From Enterocola sp045654205 (GTDB lineage: Bacteria > Bacteroidota > Bacteroidia > Bacteroidales > Paludibacteraceae): a DNA stretch of 64,000 nucleotides. Positions 1 to 7,489 of this stretch are shown one piece after another; positions within the stretch are counted from its first letter, which is position 1, and each line of letters starts with the position of its first letter. The stretch is from assembly GCA_045654205.1 (NCBI GenBank), contig JAZOMZ010000013.1, positions 75,728 through 139,727 of the forward strand, in the 5' to 3' direction. Below the pieces are notes generated by a model. It saw only the letters and a list, made by a program, of their open reading frames with translations, was not told the origin of the DNA and searched no databases. The translations under genes and the position numbers were made by a program.

Positions 1-616
1 GAATTTCTTTGTCGTAAAGTTCCAAAATCTTTTCGCGGATAATTTCTGTTACGAAGAACCTTGCAGGACGGTCTGTTAAAGCGTCCTTGTCGAAATATGC
101 AGGAGATTCTGGAAGAAGTTCTTTTATCTGAATTAAAAGATTTTCTACATTGAATTTTTCTTTGGCACAGATAGGAATAATACGTGCGTTTGGAAGCACA
201 GTTTTCCATTTCTCTACCAAATCTTCCAATTCTTTTTGCGAAGACAGCAAATCTATCTTGTTTATTATCAAGAAAATAGGAGTTTGCATCTTACGCACTT
301 TATCCAAAAAATCTAGATTTTTGTCGTAAGACTCCACTGTATCTGTTACGTATAGAAGCACATCTGCATCTTTAAAAGCAGACTCAGAAGCTTCCAACAT
401 AGACTCCTGAAGACGATAATTAGGCTTTAAAGCCCCCGGAGTATCGGAATACACTATTTGGAAATCTTCTCCATTGACAATACCCATAATTCTATGGCGG
501 GTGGTTTGAGATTTTGATGTAATGATAGAAATTCTCTCACCCACCAAGGCATTCATCAATGTAGATTTTCCCACATTTGGATTCCCAACGATATTTACAA
601 AACCTGCTTTATGCAT
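1..616 (-). CDS. era: GTPase Era (3' part outside window)
   Basis: Ribosome-associated GTPase that acts in 16S rRNA maturation and 30S assembly. I translated the reverse strand by hand; the ATG lies at 614-616. The protein opens with a G1/P-loop GNPNVGKS at residues 11-18, then a TTR G2 region near residue 38, DTPG (G3) at 58-61 and NKID (G4) near residue 127. About 205 residues are visible of a family length near 295, so the C-terminal KH domain is mostly missing past the window edge. A TAnnTTTG promoter lies just upstream. The motif set separates it from EngA, which has two GTPase domains, and from EngB. Confidence is high. Confidence 0.95.
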   Translation of the reverse strand, partial: MHKAGFVNIVGNPNVGKSTLMNALVGERISIITSKSQTTRHRIMGIVNGEDFQIVYSDTPGALKPNYRLQESMLEASESAFKDADVLLYVTDTVESYDKNLDFLDKVRKMQTPIFLIINKIDLLSSQKELEDLVEKWKTVLPNARIIPICAKEKFNVENLLIQIKELLPESPAYFDKDALTDRPARFFVTEIIREKILELYDKEI

Positions 617-634
617 ATTAATAATTTTAAACTA

Positions 635-642
635 CAAAGATA
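635..642 (-). promoter_or_regulatory. -7 promoter element for era
   Basis: The reverse strand reads TATCTTTG, a perfect Bacteroidetes -7 motif (TAnnTTTG), ending 18 nt before the era ATG. It sits immediately beside the four-heptad tract at 650-677. Confidence 0.7.
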
Positions 643-649
643 GTAAATT

Positions 650-677
650 AATTAGGAATTAGGAATTAGGAATTAGG
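650..677. repeat. Heptad tract, 4 x AATTAGG
   Basis: Four perfect consecutive AATTAGG units are followed directly by AATTTTTGTGC, the head of the dispersed hairpin element. The same tract with exactly four units recurs at 7421-7448 (degenerate), 28940-28967 (reverse orientation) and 52208-52235. Confidence 0.9.
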
Positions 678-681
678 AATT

Positions 682-757
682 TTTGTGCAAACCGAGTGCA
701 AATAAGTTTACTTAATTTGCCCAGGTGCAGCCAAAAATCACGGACGAAGTCCGTAAT
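682..757 (+). repeat. Dispersed hairpin element, copy 1
   Basis: The element begins TTTGTGCAAACCGAG and contains two hairpins: GCAAATAAG...CTTAATTTGC at 698-720, and a perfect 6-bp stem ACGGAC-GAA-GTCCGT at 740-754. It is about 94% identical to the copy at 30654-30747 and shares architecture with copies at 1919-2032, 24999-25086 (reverse) and 44409-44500. No protein is encoded. The function is unknown; a REP-like or MITE-like element is most likely. Confidence 0.8.
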
Positions 758-765
758 TAGTAATC

Positions 766-1557
766 TTACAAAGTCCAATCTGAGATATTATCCTGAGATT
801 CTACCACAGACTCTACTTCATCTGGGAGCGAATGAAAGAAATCTATTCCTGCCTGCTCCTCTACATCGTCCACCGTTGTAATGTAGGTTAGAATTGGTTT
901 TGAACCTGCTTCGTTTTTGCATATAAACGCAAGTGTAGTCCATTTTGTTTCTACTTTACGAAGAAGAACTTTATAAAAAGCATCTGGTATTGCTATATTG
1001 TGGGTATTACCCATGTAGATCGGGTCTGAAGATACAATAGGCCCTGTTACAACATAAACACTATCGTATTTCATAGCTACATCACGAACAAAATTTTCTA
1101 TATCCAACCAATTGTCTCTATTCAAACTTCTGTTTTGAGGGCAAATGTTTGATGTATAGAAACATTCTTCCATAGCAGTCTCATTCCACTTCATAGAAGC
1201 TGCAGGCGCCATATGACCACGGTCCATCTTGTAAGGATTTTTTGTATAATCACTATGAAGAACAGGATCCTCTACTAGTGGATCTGGCGAAAATTTATTT
1301 TCTCTTCCAAACTCACCATCACATCTTTCACGAGTCATAAGATACGAAACCCAATTTGGCAAATAAGTATCCTTATTATAACCAATAGTGATAGCATAAT
1401 GCTTCAATATCTGTTCGTTTTCACTATTTAGCGTAATAGGATCTTCTATTTTTACGCCAGAATTATCCACTTGGTCATCGACCTTTTGACACATTGACAT
1501 TAAGGATACAAATCCTACTAAAAATATCAATAAAAATAATTTTTGTTTGGTATTCAT
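766..1557 (-). CDS. DNA/RNA non-specific endonuclease, lipoprotein
   Basis: Secreted or surface-anchored nuclease of the beta-beta-alpha-metal NUC family (PF01223). The active-site motif DRGH lies near residues 112-115 of the chosen start, followed by the metal-ligand Asn region NICPQNRSLNRDNW. The N-terminus is a lipoprotein signal: a hydrophobic stretch ending in a SLMSMC lipobox. An ATG at 1569 would add four residues, but the TATCTTTG promoter at 1574-1581 would put the transcription start on top of it, so I prefer 1557. It probably degrades extracellular nucleic acid for nutrition. The stop lies just outside hairpin element copy 1. Confidence 0.9.
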   Translation of the reverse strand: MNTKQKLFLLIFLVGFVSLMSMCQKVDDQVDNSGVKIEDPITLNSENEQILKHYAITIGYNKDTYLPNWVSYLMTRERCDGEFGRENKFSPDPLVEDPVLHSDYTKNPYKMDRGHMAPAASMKWNETAMEECFYTSNICPQNRSLNRDNWLDIENFVRDVAMKYDSVYVVTGPIVSSDPIYMGNTHNIAIPDAFYKVLLRKVETKWTTLAFICKNEAGSKPILTYITTVDDVEEQAGIDFFHSLPDEVESVVESQDNISDWTL

Positions 1558-1573
1558 TTTATTTTTCATACCA

Positions 1574-1581
1574 CAAAGATA
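1574..1581 (-). promoter_or_regulatory. -7 promoter element for nuclease gene
   Basis: TATCTTTG on the reverse strand, 16 nt before the ATG at 1557. Its position decides the start-codon choice for that gene. Confidence 0.65.
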
Positions 1582-1670
1582 AGCAAAATATTTTTATTTT
1601 TTTAATCTATTTTCTGGAATTTTATTTTATATTTCGGAATTAAATTGTATATTTGTAGAAATTTATAATT

Positions 1671-1931
1671 ATGAAAATCTTTACAGAAAAACCACTTGTT
1701 GACTTTATAGAAAGCAATCCAAAATATAGGATTGCCCTGCAAGATTGGTGCGCAAAAGTAAAAGAAAGCGAATGGGAATGCATTGATGATATAATAAAGG
1801 AGTTTGAGGATGTAGAACAAATTGATAAGAATACTCTTATTTTTTCTCTAAACAATGGTAAATCTAAAGTAAAAATTCAAACTATTATTATAGGGCAATT
1901 TTTATACGTGAGAGAATTCTTGTGCAAATGA
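1671..1931 (+). CDS. higB: HigB-like toxin, C-terminus replaced by repeat
   Basis: Type II mRNA interferase-like toxin of the HigB_toxin family. The N-terminal pattern (MKIF..K.L.DF....P....AL..W...V) and the central F/L-strand region fit the family. Family members usually finish with a strand like VYIRFIGTHxEYDKI; here the equivalent strand LYVR runs straight into EFLCK and a TGA. Those last codons are the first bases of the dispersed hairpin element, so about ten family C-terminal residues are absent. The cognate antitoxin gene follows after the element. The toxin is probably weakened or dead. Family assignment is good; activity is unknown. Confidence 0.7.
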   Translation: MKIFTEKPLVDFIESNPKYRIALQDWCAKVKESEWECIDDIIKEFEDVEQIDKNTLIFSLNNGKSKVKIQTIIIGQFLYVREFLCK

Positions 1932-2032
1932 GAGCAGAGACTAAATTTATTTAGGCTATGCCGACGTGTTGATGACCGTCAGGGAATAATGCAGCCAAGA
2001 ATCGCCGTTAGACAATTAGGAGTTAAATATTA
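1919..2032 (+). repeat. Dispersed hairpin element, copy 2 (inside toxin gene end)
   Basis: It begins GAATTCTTGTGCAAATGAG, matching GAATTTTTGTGCAAACCGAG of copy 4. The first stem has a different sequence but still pairs (CTAAAT-TT-ATTTAG). The tail GCAGCCAAGAATCGCCGTTA matches the GCAGCCAAAAATCACGG tail of copy 1, with an extra ~23-nt insertion between. It ends with AATTAGGAGTTA, the heptad sequence. Confidence 0.7.
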
Positions 2033-2040
2033 AACAACAT

Positions 2041-2406
2041 ATGACTAAATTAGAAAACATAGAACAATACAACTGGGCAGTAAACCGAGTAGAAGAACTT
2101 CTGAATACTGCATCAGAAGATGGGGCCACATACAATGGCAAGTCAATAGAACTTACTGTTCTTTCAAGTTTGGTTTCTGATTATTCAGAAGAAAATTTCA
2201 ATATTGGCAAACCTACACTACCAGAGGCTATGAAGCTGCGCATGGCACAAATGAACCTTACTCAAGGTCAACTTGCCAAAATCATTGGCGTTAGTCCATC
2301 TCGCGTGAGCGAATACCTTACAGGCAAATGCGAACCTACCCTAAAAATAGGCCGCGAGATTTGTAGTAAATTAAATATTTCGTCTGATATTATACTAGGA
2401 ATATAA
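2041..2406 (+). CDS. higA: HigA-family antitoxin, XRE HTH
   Basis: Antitoxin and autorepressor partner of the preceding HigB-like toxin. The 121 residues contain a C-terminal XRE helix-turn-helix (LTQGQLAKIIGVSPSRVSEY, about residues 77-96) behind an N-terminal segment typical of the longer HigA type in Bacteroidota. The reading frame is intact while the toxin end is not. The original promoter and leader relationship is altered because a repeat element of about 110 bp now separates toxin and antitoxin, which normally overlap or abut. Confidence 0.8.
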   Translation: MTKLENIEQYNWAVNRVEELLNTASEDGATYNGKSIELTVLSSLVSDYSEENFNIGKPTLPEAMKLRMAQMNLTQGQLAKIIGVSPSRVSEYLTGKCEPTLKIGREICSKLNISSDIILGI

Positions 2407-2408
2407 CA

Positions 2409-3233
2409 ATGAACCTACATATTTTTTTACAGGAGCAACTTGAAAAAGTGCCTGTGGCGAAAGCTAATTATGAGAAACTAAAACAAATTAAAACCAAAGA
2501 GTTTGAGTTTGATGGATATAAAATATACGTTCATTTCAATCCTGCTCGTGCAGTGTCGTCGCTTGCAAAACTTGACGCAAAAAGCATAGCAGAACGCCCA
2601 TGCTTCCTTTGCCCTAAAAACCGCATCGAAGGACAAACTGCCATAGATTTTAAAGGCAAATACGATATTTGCATCAACCCCTTCCCTATTTGCGACGAGC
2701 ATTTCACCGTGGTGTCAAAAATTCACGAACCTCAAAGCATTGAGGGCAAAGTGCGAGATTTTCTAAATTTAGCAAAGCAGTATTCAGACTTTATTGCACT
2801 ATTCAATGGGTCAAGATCTGGCGCGTCTGCTCCAGACCACATGCATTTTCAGTTGGTAAACAAAGATTATTTCCCATACCCTATTGAAACTCCAATGACA
2901 GGTGTGGTTGAGAAGATAGTTCTTCGCTCCAGTGATGCAGATGAATTAGAAGCGAAAATAAATGCGAAATTAGATGCACTTCAACACGAGGGTGAACTAC
3001 CTGCAAGCCATACAAACCTATTTTGTGAATACAAAAACGATGAATGGGTGTTTACCATTTTCCCACGCATCACACATCGCCCACGTCAATTCTTTAGTGA
3101 AGGCGAAGACCGCCTCATGATGAGTCCTGGTGCCATTGACATGACTGGTCACCTCATCGCCGCCCGCGAAGAAGACTTCGAGAAAATTACAAAAGAGGTG
3201 ATTATTGATATATTTAACCAAATAAATAAATGA
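2409..3233 (+). CDS. DUF4922 protein, HIT-like nucleotidyltransferase/phosphorylase fold
   Basis: A 274-residue cytoplasmic protein of the DUF4922 family found in Bacteroidales. It has a CFLC motif (Cys65, Cys68) and a DHMHFQ stretch at residues 143-148, which resembles the HIT/GalT active-site His-x-His-x-Gln. The fold suggests a nucleotide-sugar phosphorylase or transferase, but the substrate is not known to me. It starts 2 nt after the higA stop. In related genomes, as I recall, DUF4922 genes sit next to SpoIID and AmpG-like genes; here three accessory genes separate them. The HIT-like role is inference. Confidence 0.75.
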   Translation: MNLHIFLQEQLEKVPVAKANYEKLKQIKTKEFEFDGYKIYVHFNPARAVSSLAKLDAKSIAERPCFLCPKNRIEGQTAIDFKGKYDICINPFPICDEHFTVVSKIHEPQSIEGKVRDFLNLAKQYSDFIALFNGSRSGASAPDHMHFQLVNKDYFPYPIETPMTGVVEKIVLRSSDADELEAKINAKLDALQHEGELPASHTNLFCEYKNDEWVFTIFPRITHRPRQFFSEGEDRLMMSPGAIDMTGHLIAAREEDFEKITKEVIIDIFNQINK

Positions 3234-4318
3234 CAATTATGAATAGACTTATTACGACCATTGTTTTACTAAATATAGTATTTACAATTTGCACTTCACA
3301 AATCAAATATGCAGATTTTCATCAAGAAGAGAGAAAAGAAATAATATTTACATATGATAGCCTCACTAATATAGAAGAACGCACTCAAAATAATCGTAAT
3401 ATAGAAAACAAAGATTACTATAAACATCTTATAGGACAAAAAATTACAAGTATTTCAACTGGAGATAATCCATATATTAAATCGGAAGGATATAAAGGAT
3501 ATCGTGCGTTAGAGTGGATGGATGGAATAAATTTCTACATAGACAGTGTTAATTATGATAATATAGACGGATATATATTTTATCTTAGAAATGAAAAAAA
3601 TGTATCAGGGAATTTTCCCATAACAATAGACAAACATAAAGCATGGAGTCTTGATTTAGCTTGGGTTTGTAATGGTTATTATGAAAAGATAAAAGAACTT
3701 TTTTTAAATAAAGAATTGGTATATATACATCGTGACCAAGAATATGATTTAAGTCCATATAGTATTACTGATAGATTTATGGATTACACAACTAATAAAA
3801 ATTTAACAAAAATAATACCTTACAATAGTATTTGGAAATGCACAGATGTATTAGTTCTTCCTAATGAATTTACAAAAATTGGCCTTAACAGAGTTGTCTT
3901 AAATATTGAAAATGCACAATTTGGAAAATACTACATCTTCGTCTCAGAACTTTTTAAATTAAAAGAATATAAGAAAAACAAATTCTTAACTATGGAAGAT
4001 TACCATAAGTATAAAGCAACACAAAATAAATTATTAGCCGAAGCAAAAGCTAAAGCAGCAAAGGCTGAAGAAGAAAGAAAAAAAGCAGATTTAGAACGAA
4101 AAATACGTATTATATCAACTTATGGAGAATATTACGGGAATCTCATCCTCAAGGGAAAAATAATTATCGGAATGAATAAAGAACAATGTATAGAAGCGAT
4201 AGGCAGACCATATAATATCAACAGAACTACAACAAAATCAATGATATATGAGCAATGGGTATATGCAACAAAATATCTTTATTTTGAAAATGGGGTATTA
4301 ACAACCATACAAGACTAA
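3230..4318 (+). CDS. Exported protein with C-terminal BamE/SmpA-like domain
   Basis: Unrecognised as a whole. A signal peptide covers residues 1 to ~22 (hydrophobic, then TSQ). An uncharacterised middle follows, then an Ala/Lys/Glu-rich helix around residues 262-295 that is probably a coiled coil, and a C-terminal domain of about 60 residues. That domain has the SmpA/OmlA pattern G-M-(N/T)-x-E-x-(C/V)-I-E-x-(I/L)-G-x-P followed by a WVY strand and a YLYFENGVL strand. The start overlaps the previous stop (ATGA); an ATG at 3239 is an alternative. The gene is very AT-rich compared with the preceding gene, which suggests later acquisition. Confidence 0.55.
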   Translation: MTIMNRLITTIVLLNIVFTICTSQIKYADFHQEERKEIIFTYDSLTNIEERTQNNRNIENKDYYKHLIGQKITSISTGDNPYIKSEGYKGYRALEWMDGINFYIDSVNYDNIDGYIFYLRNEKNVSGNFPITIDKHKAWSLDLAWVCNGYYEKIKELFLNKELVYIHRDQEYDLSPYSITDRFMDYTTNKNLTKIIPYNSIWKCTDVLVLPNEFTKIGLNRVVLNIENAQFGKYYIFVSELFKLKEYKKNKFLTMEDYHKYKATQNKLLAEAKAKAAKAEEERKKADLERKIRIISTYGEYYGNLILKGKIIIGMNKEQCIEAIGRPYNINRTTTKSMIYEQWVYATKYLYFENGVLTTIQD

Positions 4319-4337
4319 AAACACAATTTCTAATAAA

Positions 4338-4970
4338 ATGGAAAAATTAGAATTAGGAAAATTTATTGTACAATTAATGATCCAATGCTGGGAGAGATTA
4401 ATATTCTTTACCATATGCAATCAAGGTGAAGCTATCATAAAAAAACGTTTAGGACATCCCATTAAATGGAGGACTAAGCCTGGATTTTATTGGAAACTTC
4501 CACTTATAGATAATTTTGACAAAGTTGACATGAGAAGTAAATATGTTCAATTTTGTGCTCATTCTTTTCATATAACATTAACAGAAGAAAAATCTATTAT
4601 CCCTTATAATATACTTATTGACTTCCAAGCTGAATATAATGTGGTGAATCCATTAGTAATATATGAAACTACAGGTTTTATGTATGGGGAAGACATCACA
4701 ACATCATACATTAGTAACACCATACACGCTCACATTTCTAAATTAATCAACCAAAAAACAATAATATCATACAAAGATATAGAAGCACTATTTATAGAAT
4801 TAAGCAACAAACTAAAAATTGACAAATACACTTCTTGTAAAGAGACAGAATTCGATAATAATTTTTTAAAAAGAAAAAGAATTAACATTGATATAAGTAA
4901 ATGCATTTCTATTAGCAATATTGTACTAACATCATTTGATAAAAATATCTCAATTAGAACTACCATATAG
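4338..4970 (+). CDS. SPFH/Band 7-like protein
   Basis: A 210-residue protein with an N-terminal Band 7-like core: WERLIFF near residue 18, then a basic strand and PGFYWKLPLIDNFDKVDMR around residues 48-66, the usual PG-h-x-h-K-h-P signature of SPFH proteins. The C-terminal part (NIDISKCISISNIVLTSFD) fits the end of the Band 7 domain. It lacks the long coiled-coil tail of stomatins, so it is a minimal version. It lies 19 nt after the BamE-like gene and 6 nt before yhcG, as if co-transcribed. Composition is as AT-rich as its neighbours. No function can be assigned. Confidence 0.6.
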   Translation: MEKLELGKFIVQLMIQCWERLIFFTICNQGEAIIKKRLGHPIKWRTKPGFYWKLPLIDNFDKVDMRSKYVQFCAHSFHITLTEEKSIIPYNILIDFQAEYNVVNPLVIYETTGFMYGEDITTSYISNTIHAHISKLINQKTIISYKDIEALFIELSNKLKIDKYTSCKETEFDNNFLKRKRINIDISKCISISNIVLTSFDKNISIRTTI

Positions 4971-4976
4971 AAAAAT

Positions 4977-6203
4977 ATGAATAAATTTGATTCAATAAAA
5001 AATCCACATATAGTTAAATCCAATAACATAAATCTTGACTCTGACTACACTAAATGGATTGCAGAATTAAAACACCGTTATCGTTCTGCGCAAGTAAAAG
5101 CATCTGTAAGGGTTAATGCAGAAAAACTTCTATTCAACTGGGAACTTGGTCGTGATTTAGTTCAAAAGAAAGCTGAGGAACGTTGGGGTGCAGGAGTTGT
5201 AGAGCAAATTAGTTTAGATATGAAACGTGAGTTTCCAGAGGCCGAAGGATTCTCTACATCTAATCTCTGGTATATGAAAAAATGGTATTTGTTTTATACT
5301 AACCAAAAACCATCTACAAAACTCCAACAACTCATTGGAGAAATAACATCTTCCATCAATAAGATAGAAATAAAACTCCAACAATCCGTTGGAGAATTCC
5401 AACAACAATCTAATTCTAACATTGTTAATAAGATAAGAGTAGATTTCCCTCAAATATTTTCACTCGTTCCTTGGGGACAACATATAGAAATAATCACACG
5501 AACCCAAAGTCTTGAAGAAGCTTTTTTCTATATTAATCAAGTTATAGATAAAGGACTAAGCAGAACAGCTCTTGTCAATTGTATCAAAGCGAACCTCTAC
5601 GAACACCAAGGTAAAATCATAAACAATTTCAACGAACACCTACCAGAATTACAAAGCAAGTTAGTACAAGAGGTGTTAAAAGAAAACTATGACTTTGGAT
5701 TCGCTTCAGTAGGACATTGCGTATACGAAGAAGCAGAATTGGAAAATGCTTTAACAAAAAATATTACAGATTTATTATTAGAATTAGGAAACGGATTTGC
5801 ATTTGTTGGTCGTCAAAAAGAGATTTATGTAGGCGGACGTACACGCAAAATTGATCTTTTATTTTATCATATCCGTTTGCGTTGTTATATTGTTTGCGAA
5901 TTAAAGGTAAAACCATTTGAACCAGAATTTGCAGGTAAATTAAACTATTATGTAAATGCTGTAGATGAATTATTAAAAACGAATGACGACAATCCTACAA
6001 TAGGACTGCTTGTTTGCTCTGATATGAATAAAATAGATGTTCAATGGTCGTTCAAAGGGATAAACACTCCTATGGGTGTAGCAACATACAACAATATTAA
6101 AATCAAAGACGCCCTTCCTAGCCAAGAGCAACTTGCTGAACGAGTTCAATTACTACAAAAAGAATTACAAGAGACTAAACGTCTGATGAATAAAAATAAA
6201 TAA
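4977..6203 (+). CDS. yhcG: PDDEXK nuclease domain protein YhcG (DUF1016), paralogue 1
   Basis: The N-terminal DUF1016 helical domain spans residues ~26-110. A variable linker of ~50 residues holds KLQQ at 115-118 and 133-136. A conserved PWGQHIE stretch follows, then a C-terminal PD-(D/E)xK domain with Asp293 (RKIDLLFYH) and ELK at 308-310, intact for catalysis. Such proteins are associated with mobile and defence-related regions; the biochemical target is not settled. A second paralogue lies at 49059-50111. The linker DNA contains inverted repeats (see separate entry). It is last of the three-gene AT-rich insert and ends 1 nt before spoIID. Confidence 0.9.
   Translation: MNKFDSIKNPHIVKSNNINLDSDYTKWIAELKHRYRSAQVKASVRVNAEKLLFNWELGRDLVQKKAEERWGAGVVEQISLDMKREFPEAEGFSTSNLWYMKKWYLFYTNQKPSTKLQQLIGEITSSINKIEIKLQQSVGEFQQQSNSNIVNKIRVDFPQIFSLVPWGQHIEIITRTQSLEEAFFYINQVIDKGLSRTALVNCIKANLYEHQGKIINNFNEHLPELQSKLVQEVLKENYDFGFASVGHCVYEEAELENALTKNITDLLLELGNGFAFVGRQKEIYVGGRTRKIDLLFYHIRLRCYIVCELKVKPFEPEFAGKLNYYVNAVDELLKTNDDNPTIGLLVCSDMNKIDVQWSFKGINTPMGVATYNNIKIKDALPSQEQLAERVQLLQKELQETKRLMNKNK
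5322..5394. repeat. Two inverted repeats within yhcG linker
   Basis: CTCCAA...TTGGAG at 5322-5340 and CTCCAAC...GTTGGAG at 5376-5394 both encode a KLQQ-x-x-G-E peptide. The second has 7-bp arms and a 5-nt loop. They fall at the same place in the protein as the 29-bp palindrome of the second yhcG. Confidence 0.8.
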
Positions 6204-6204
6204 A

Positions 6205-7440
6205 ATGAGCACAATACGAGTTGGGATATATACAAGAAAAGAAATTCGCGCTGTATTCCATGGGGAGTACAAGCACGGAGAGGAAGTGATAAGCGGAGAA
6301 AAGGAAATCTGCGAAGCTGGTTGGTACATTCCAATGAGCGAAGATTGCAGTTTTTCGCTAATGGAAGTGACAATAGGCATTGATTTTCATTGGGAAAGAA
6401 ATGAGACTCAGACATTTAAGGGCAGTTTGGAGGTGATGAAAGCAAGTAATGGAGAACTTACTGCTGTGAATGTATTGGATATTGAAGATTATTTGCAAAG
6501 CGTGATTTCTTCTGAGATGAGTGCAACTTCACACATGGAACTACTTAAGGCTCATGCAGTTATATCACGTAGCTGGGCACTATGCAAGATTAAGCGTTCA
6601 TTACAAGGTAGTGCTTTTGCATGCCAAGAAAGCGAAGGAAAACGCATTTGTTGGTACGGAAGCGAACCTCACGAAGGTTTTGATGTGTGCGCAGACGACC
6701 ACTGCCAACGCTACCAAGGACTACGTGCCAAAGACCACAAAAATGCCATTAAAGCAGTGCAAGAAACGAAAGGAGAAGTTTTATGTCAGTTAGGAGTTAT
6801 CTGCGATGCTCGTTTTTACAAGTGTTGTGGAGGGGTAACTGAGGAGTTTGAAACTTGTTGGGAAGATACGCACTTTGATTATTTGGTGAAGGTGGAAGAC
6901 TTTCCAAAAGAAAGGAGAAATGACCTCACCACCGAAGAAGGAGCAAGAGAGTGGATACTATCTTCGCCAGAGGCTTTTTGCAATACATCGGACAAAAAGA
7001 TTTTGAGCCAAGTATTAAATGACTACGACCAAGAAACAATAGATTTTTATCGTTGGAAAGTGGTTTATAGTCAAGATGAACTTACCGCACTGGTAGCGCG
7101 CCACGCACCACAGTTGGGCAAAATTATAGACTTAATCCCTTTAAAACGTGGAGTTTCGGGCAGAATCTATGAACTAAAAATAGTAGGAGAAAACGAAAGT
7201 ATCATCATAGGTAAAGAACTAGAAATACGTAAATGGCTTTCAAACAGCCACTTATACAGTTCTACATTTGTAGTTGAAAAAGAAGGCGACACGTTCACCT
7301 TGCACGGAGCAGGTTGGGGGCATGGTGTAGGTCTTTGCCAAATAGGAGCTGCCGTTATGGCAGAGAAAGGCTACACATACAAAGAGATTTTAGTACATTA
7401 TTATCCAAATACAGAAATCCAGTTAGGAGTTAGAAATTAG
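6205..7440 (+). CDS. SpoIID/LytB-domain peptidoglycan-acting protein
   Basis: A 411-residue SpoIID/LytB family protein, a lytic-transglycosylase-like or amidase-enhancer fold. The key pieces are SSEM at residues 102-105, KAHAVISRSWA at 115-125, the Cys-rich FYKCCGGVTEEFETCW segment near 212-227, and the terminal GAGWGHGVGLCQIGA motif near 372-386. No signal peptide is evident. With the AmpG-like permease downstream and the DUF4922 gene upstream it probably works in peptidoglycan remodelling or recycling. The last residues LGVRN and the TAG stop are encoded by a heptad repeat tract, and the 13-mer CAGTTAGGAGTTA occurs twice in the gene (6786 and 7420). Confidence 0.85.
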   Translation: MSTIRVGIYTRKEIRAVFHGEYKHGEEVISGEKEICEAGWYIPMSEDCSFSLMEVTIGIDFHWERNETQTFKGSLEVMKASNGELTAVNVLDIEDYLQSVISSEMSATSHMELLKAHAVISRSWALCKIKRSLQGSAFACQESEGKRICWYGSEPHEGFDVCADDHCQRYQGLRAKDHKNAIKAVQETKGEVLCQLGVICDARFYKCCGGVTEEFETCWEDTHFDYLVKVEDFPKERRNDLTTEEGAREWILSSPEAFCNTSDKKILSQVLNDYDQETIDFYRWKVVYSQDELTALVARHAPQLGKIIDLIPLKRGVSGRIYELKIVGENESIIIGKELEIRKWLSNSHLYSSTFVVEKEGDTFTLHGAGWGHGVGLCQIGAAVMAEKGYTYKEILVHYYPNTEIQLGVRN

Positions 7441-7448
7441 GAGTTAGG
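7421..7448. repeat. Heptad tract, 4 units, overlapping stop codon
   Basis: AGTTAGG, AGTTAGA, AATTAGG, AGTTAGG in register, then AGTTATA. The stop codon TAG (7438-7440) of the SpoIID gene lies inside the third unit. Confidence 0.85.
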
Positions 7449-7489
7449 AGTTATATTTACATATCAACATTAAACAATCTACACTAATC

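Noticed and set aside
650..757. Possible CRISPR array
   Set aside because: Units are 7 bp without spacers, there are no cas genes and the tracts are dispersed.
696..881. Plus-strand 61-aa ORF
   Set aside because: It spans hairpin element copy 1 and the antisense of the nuclease gene; no promoter or protein-like features.
1602..1855. Reverse-strand ORFs of 71-72 aa over the toxin gene
   Set aside because: They are shadows of the higB-like frame, which matches a known family on the plus strand.
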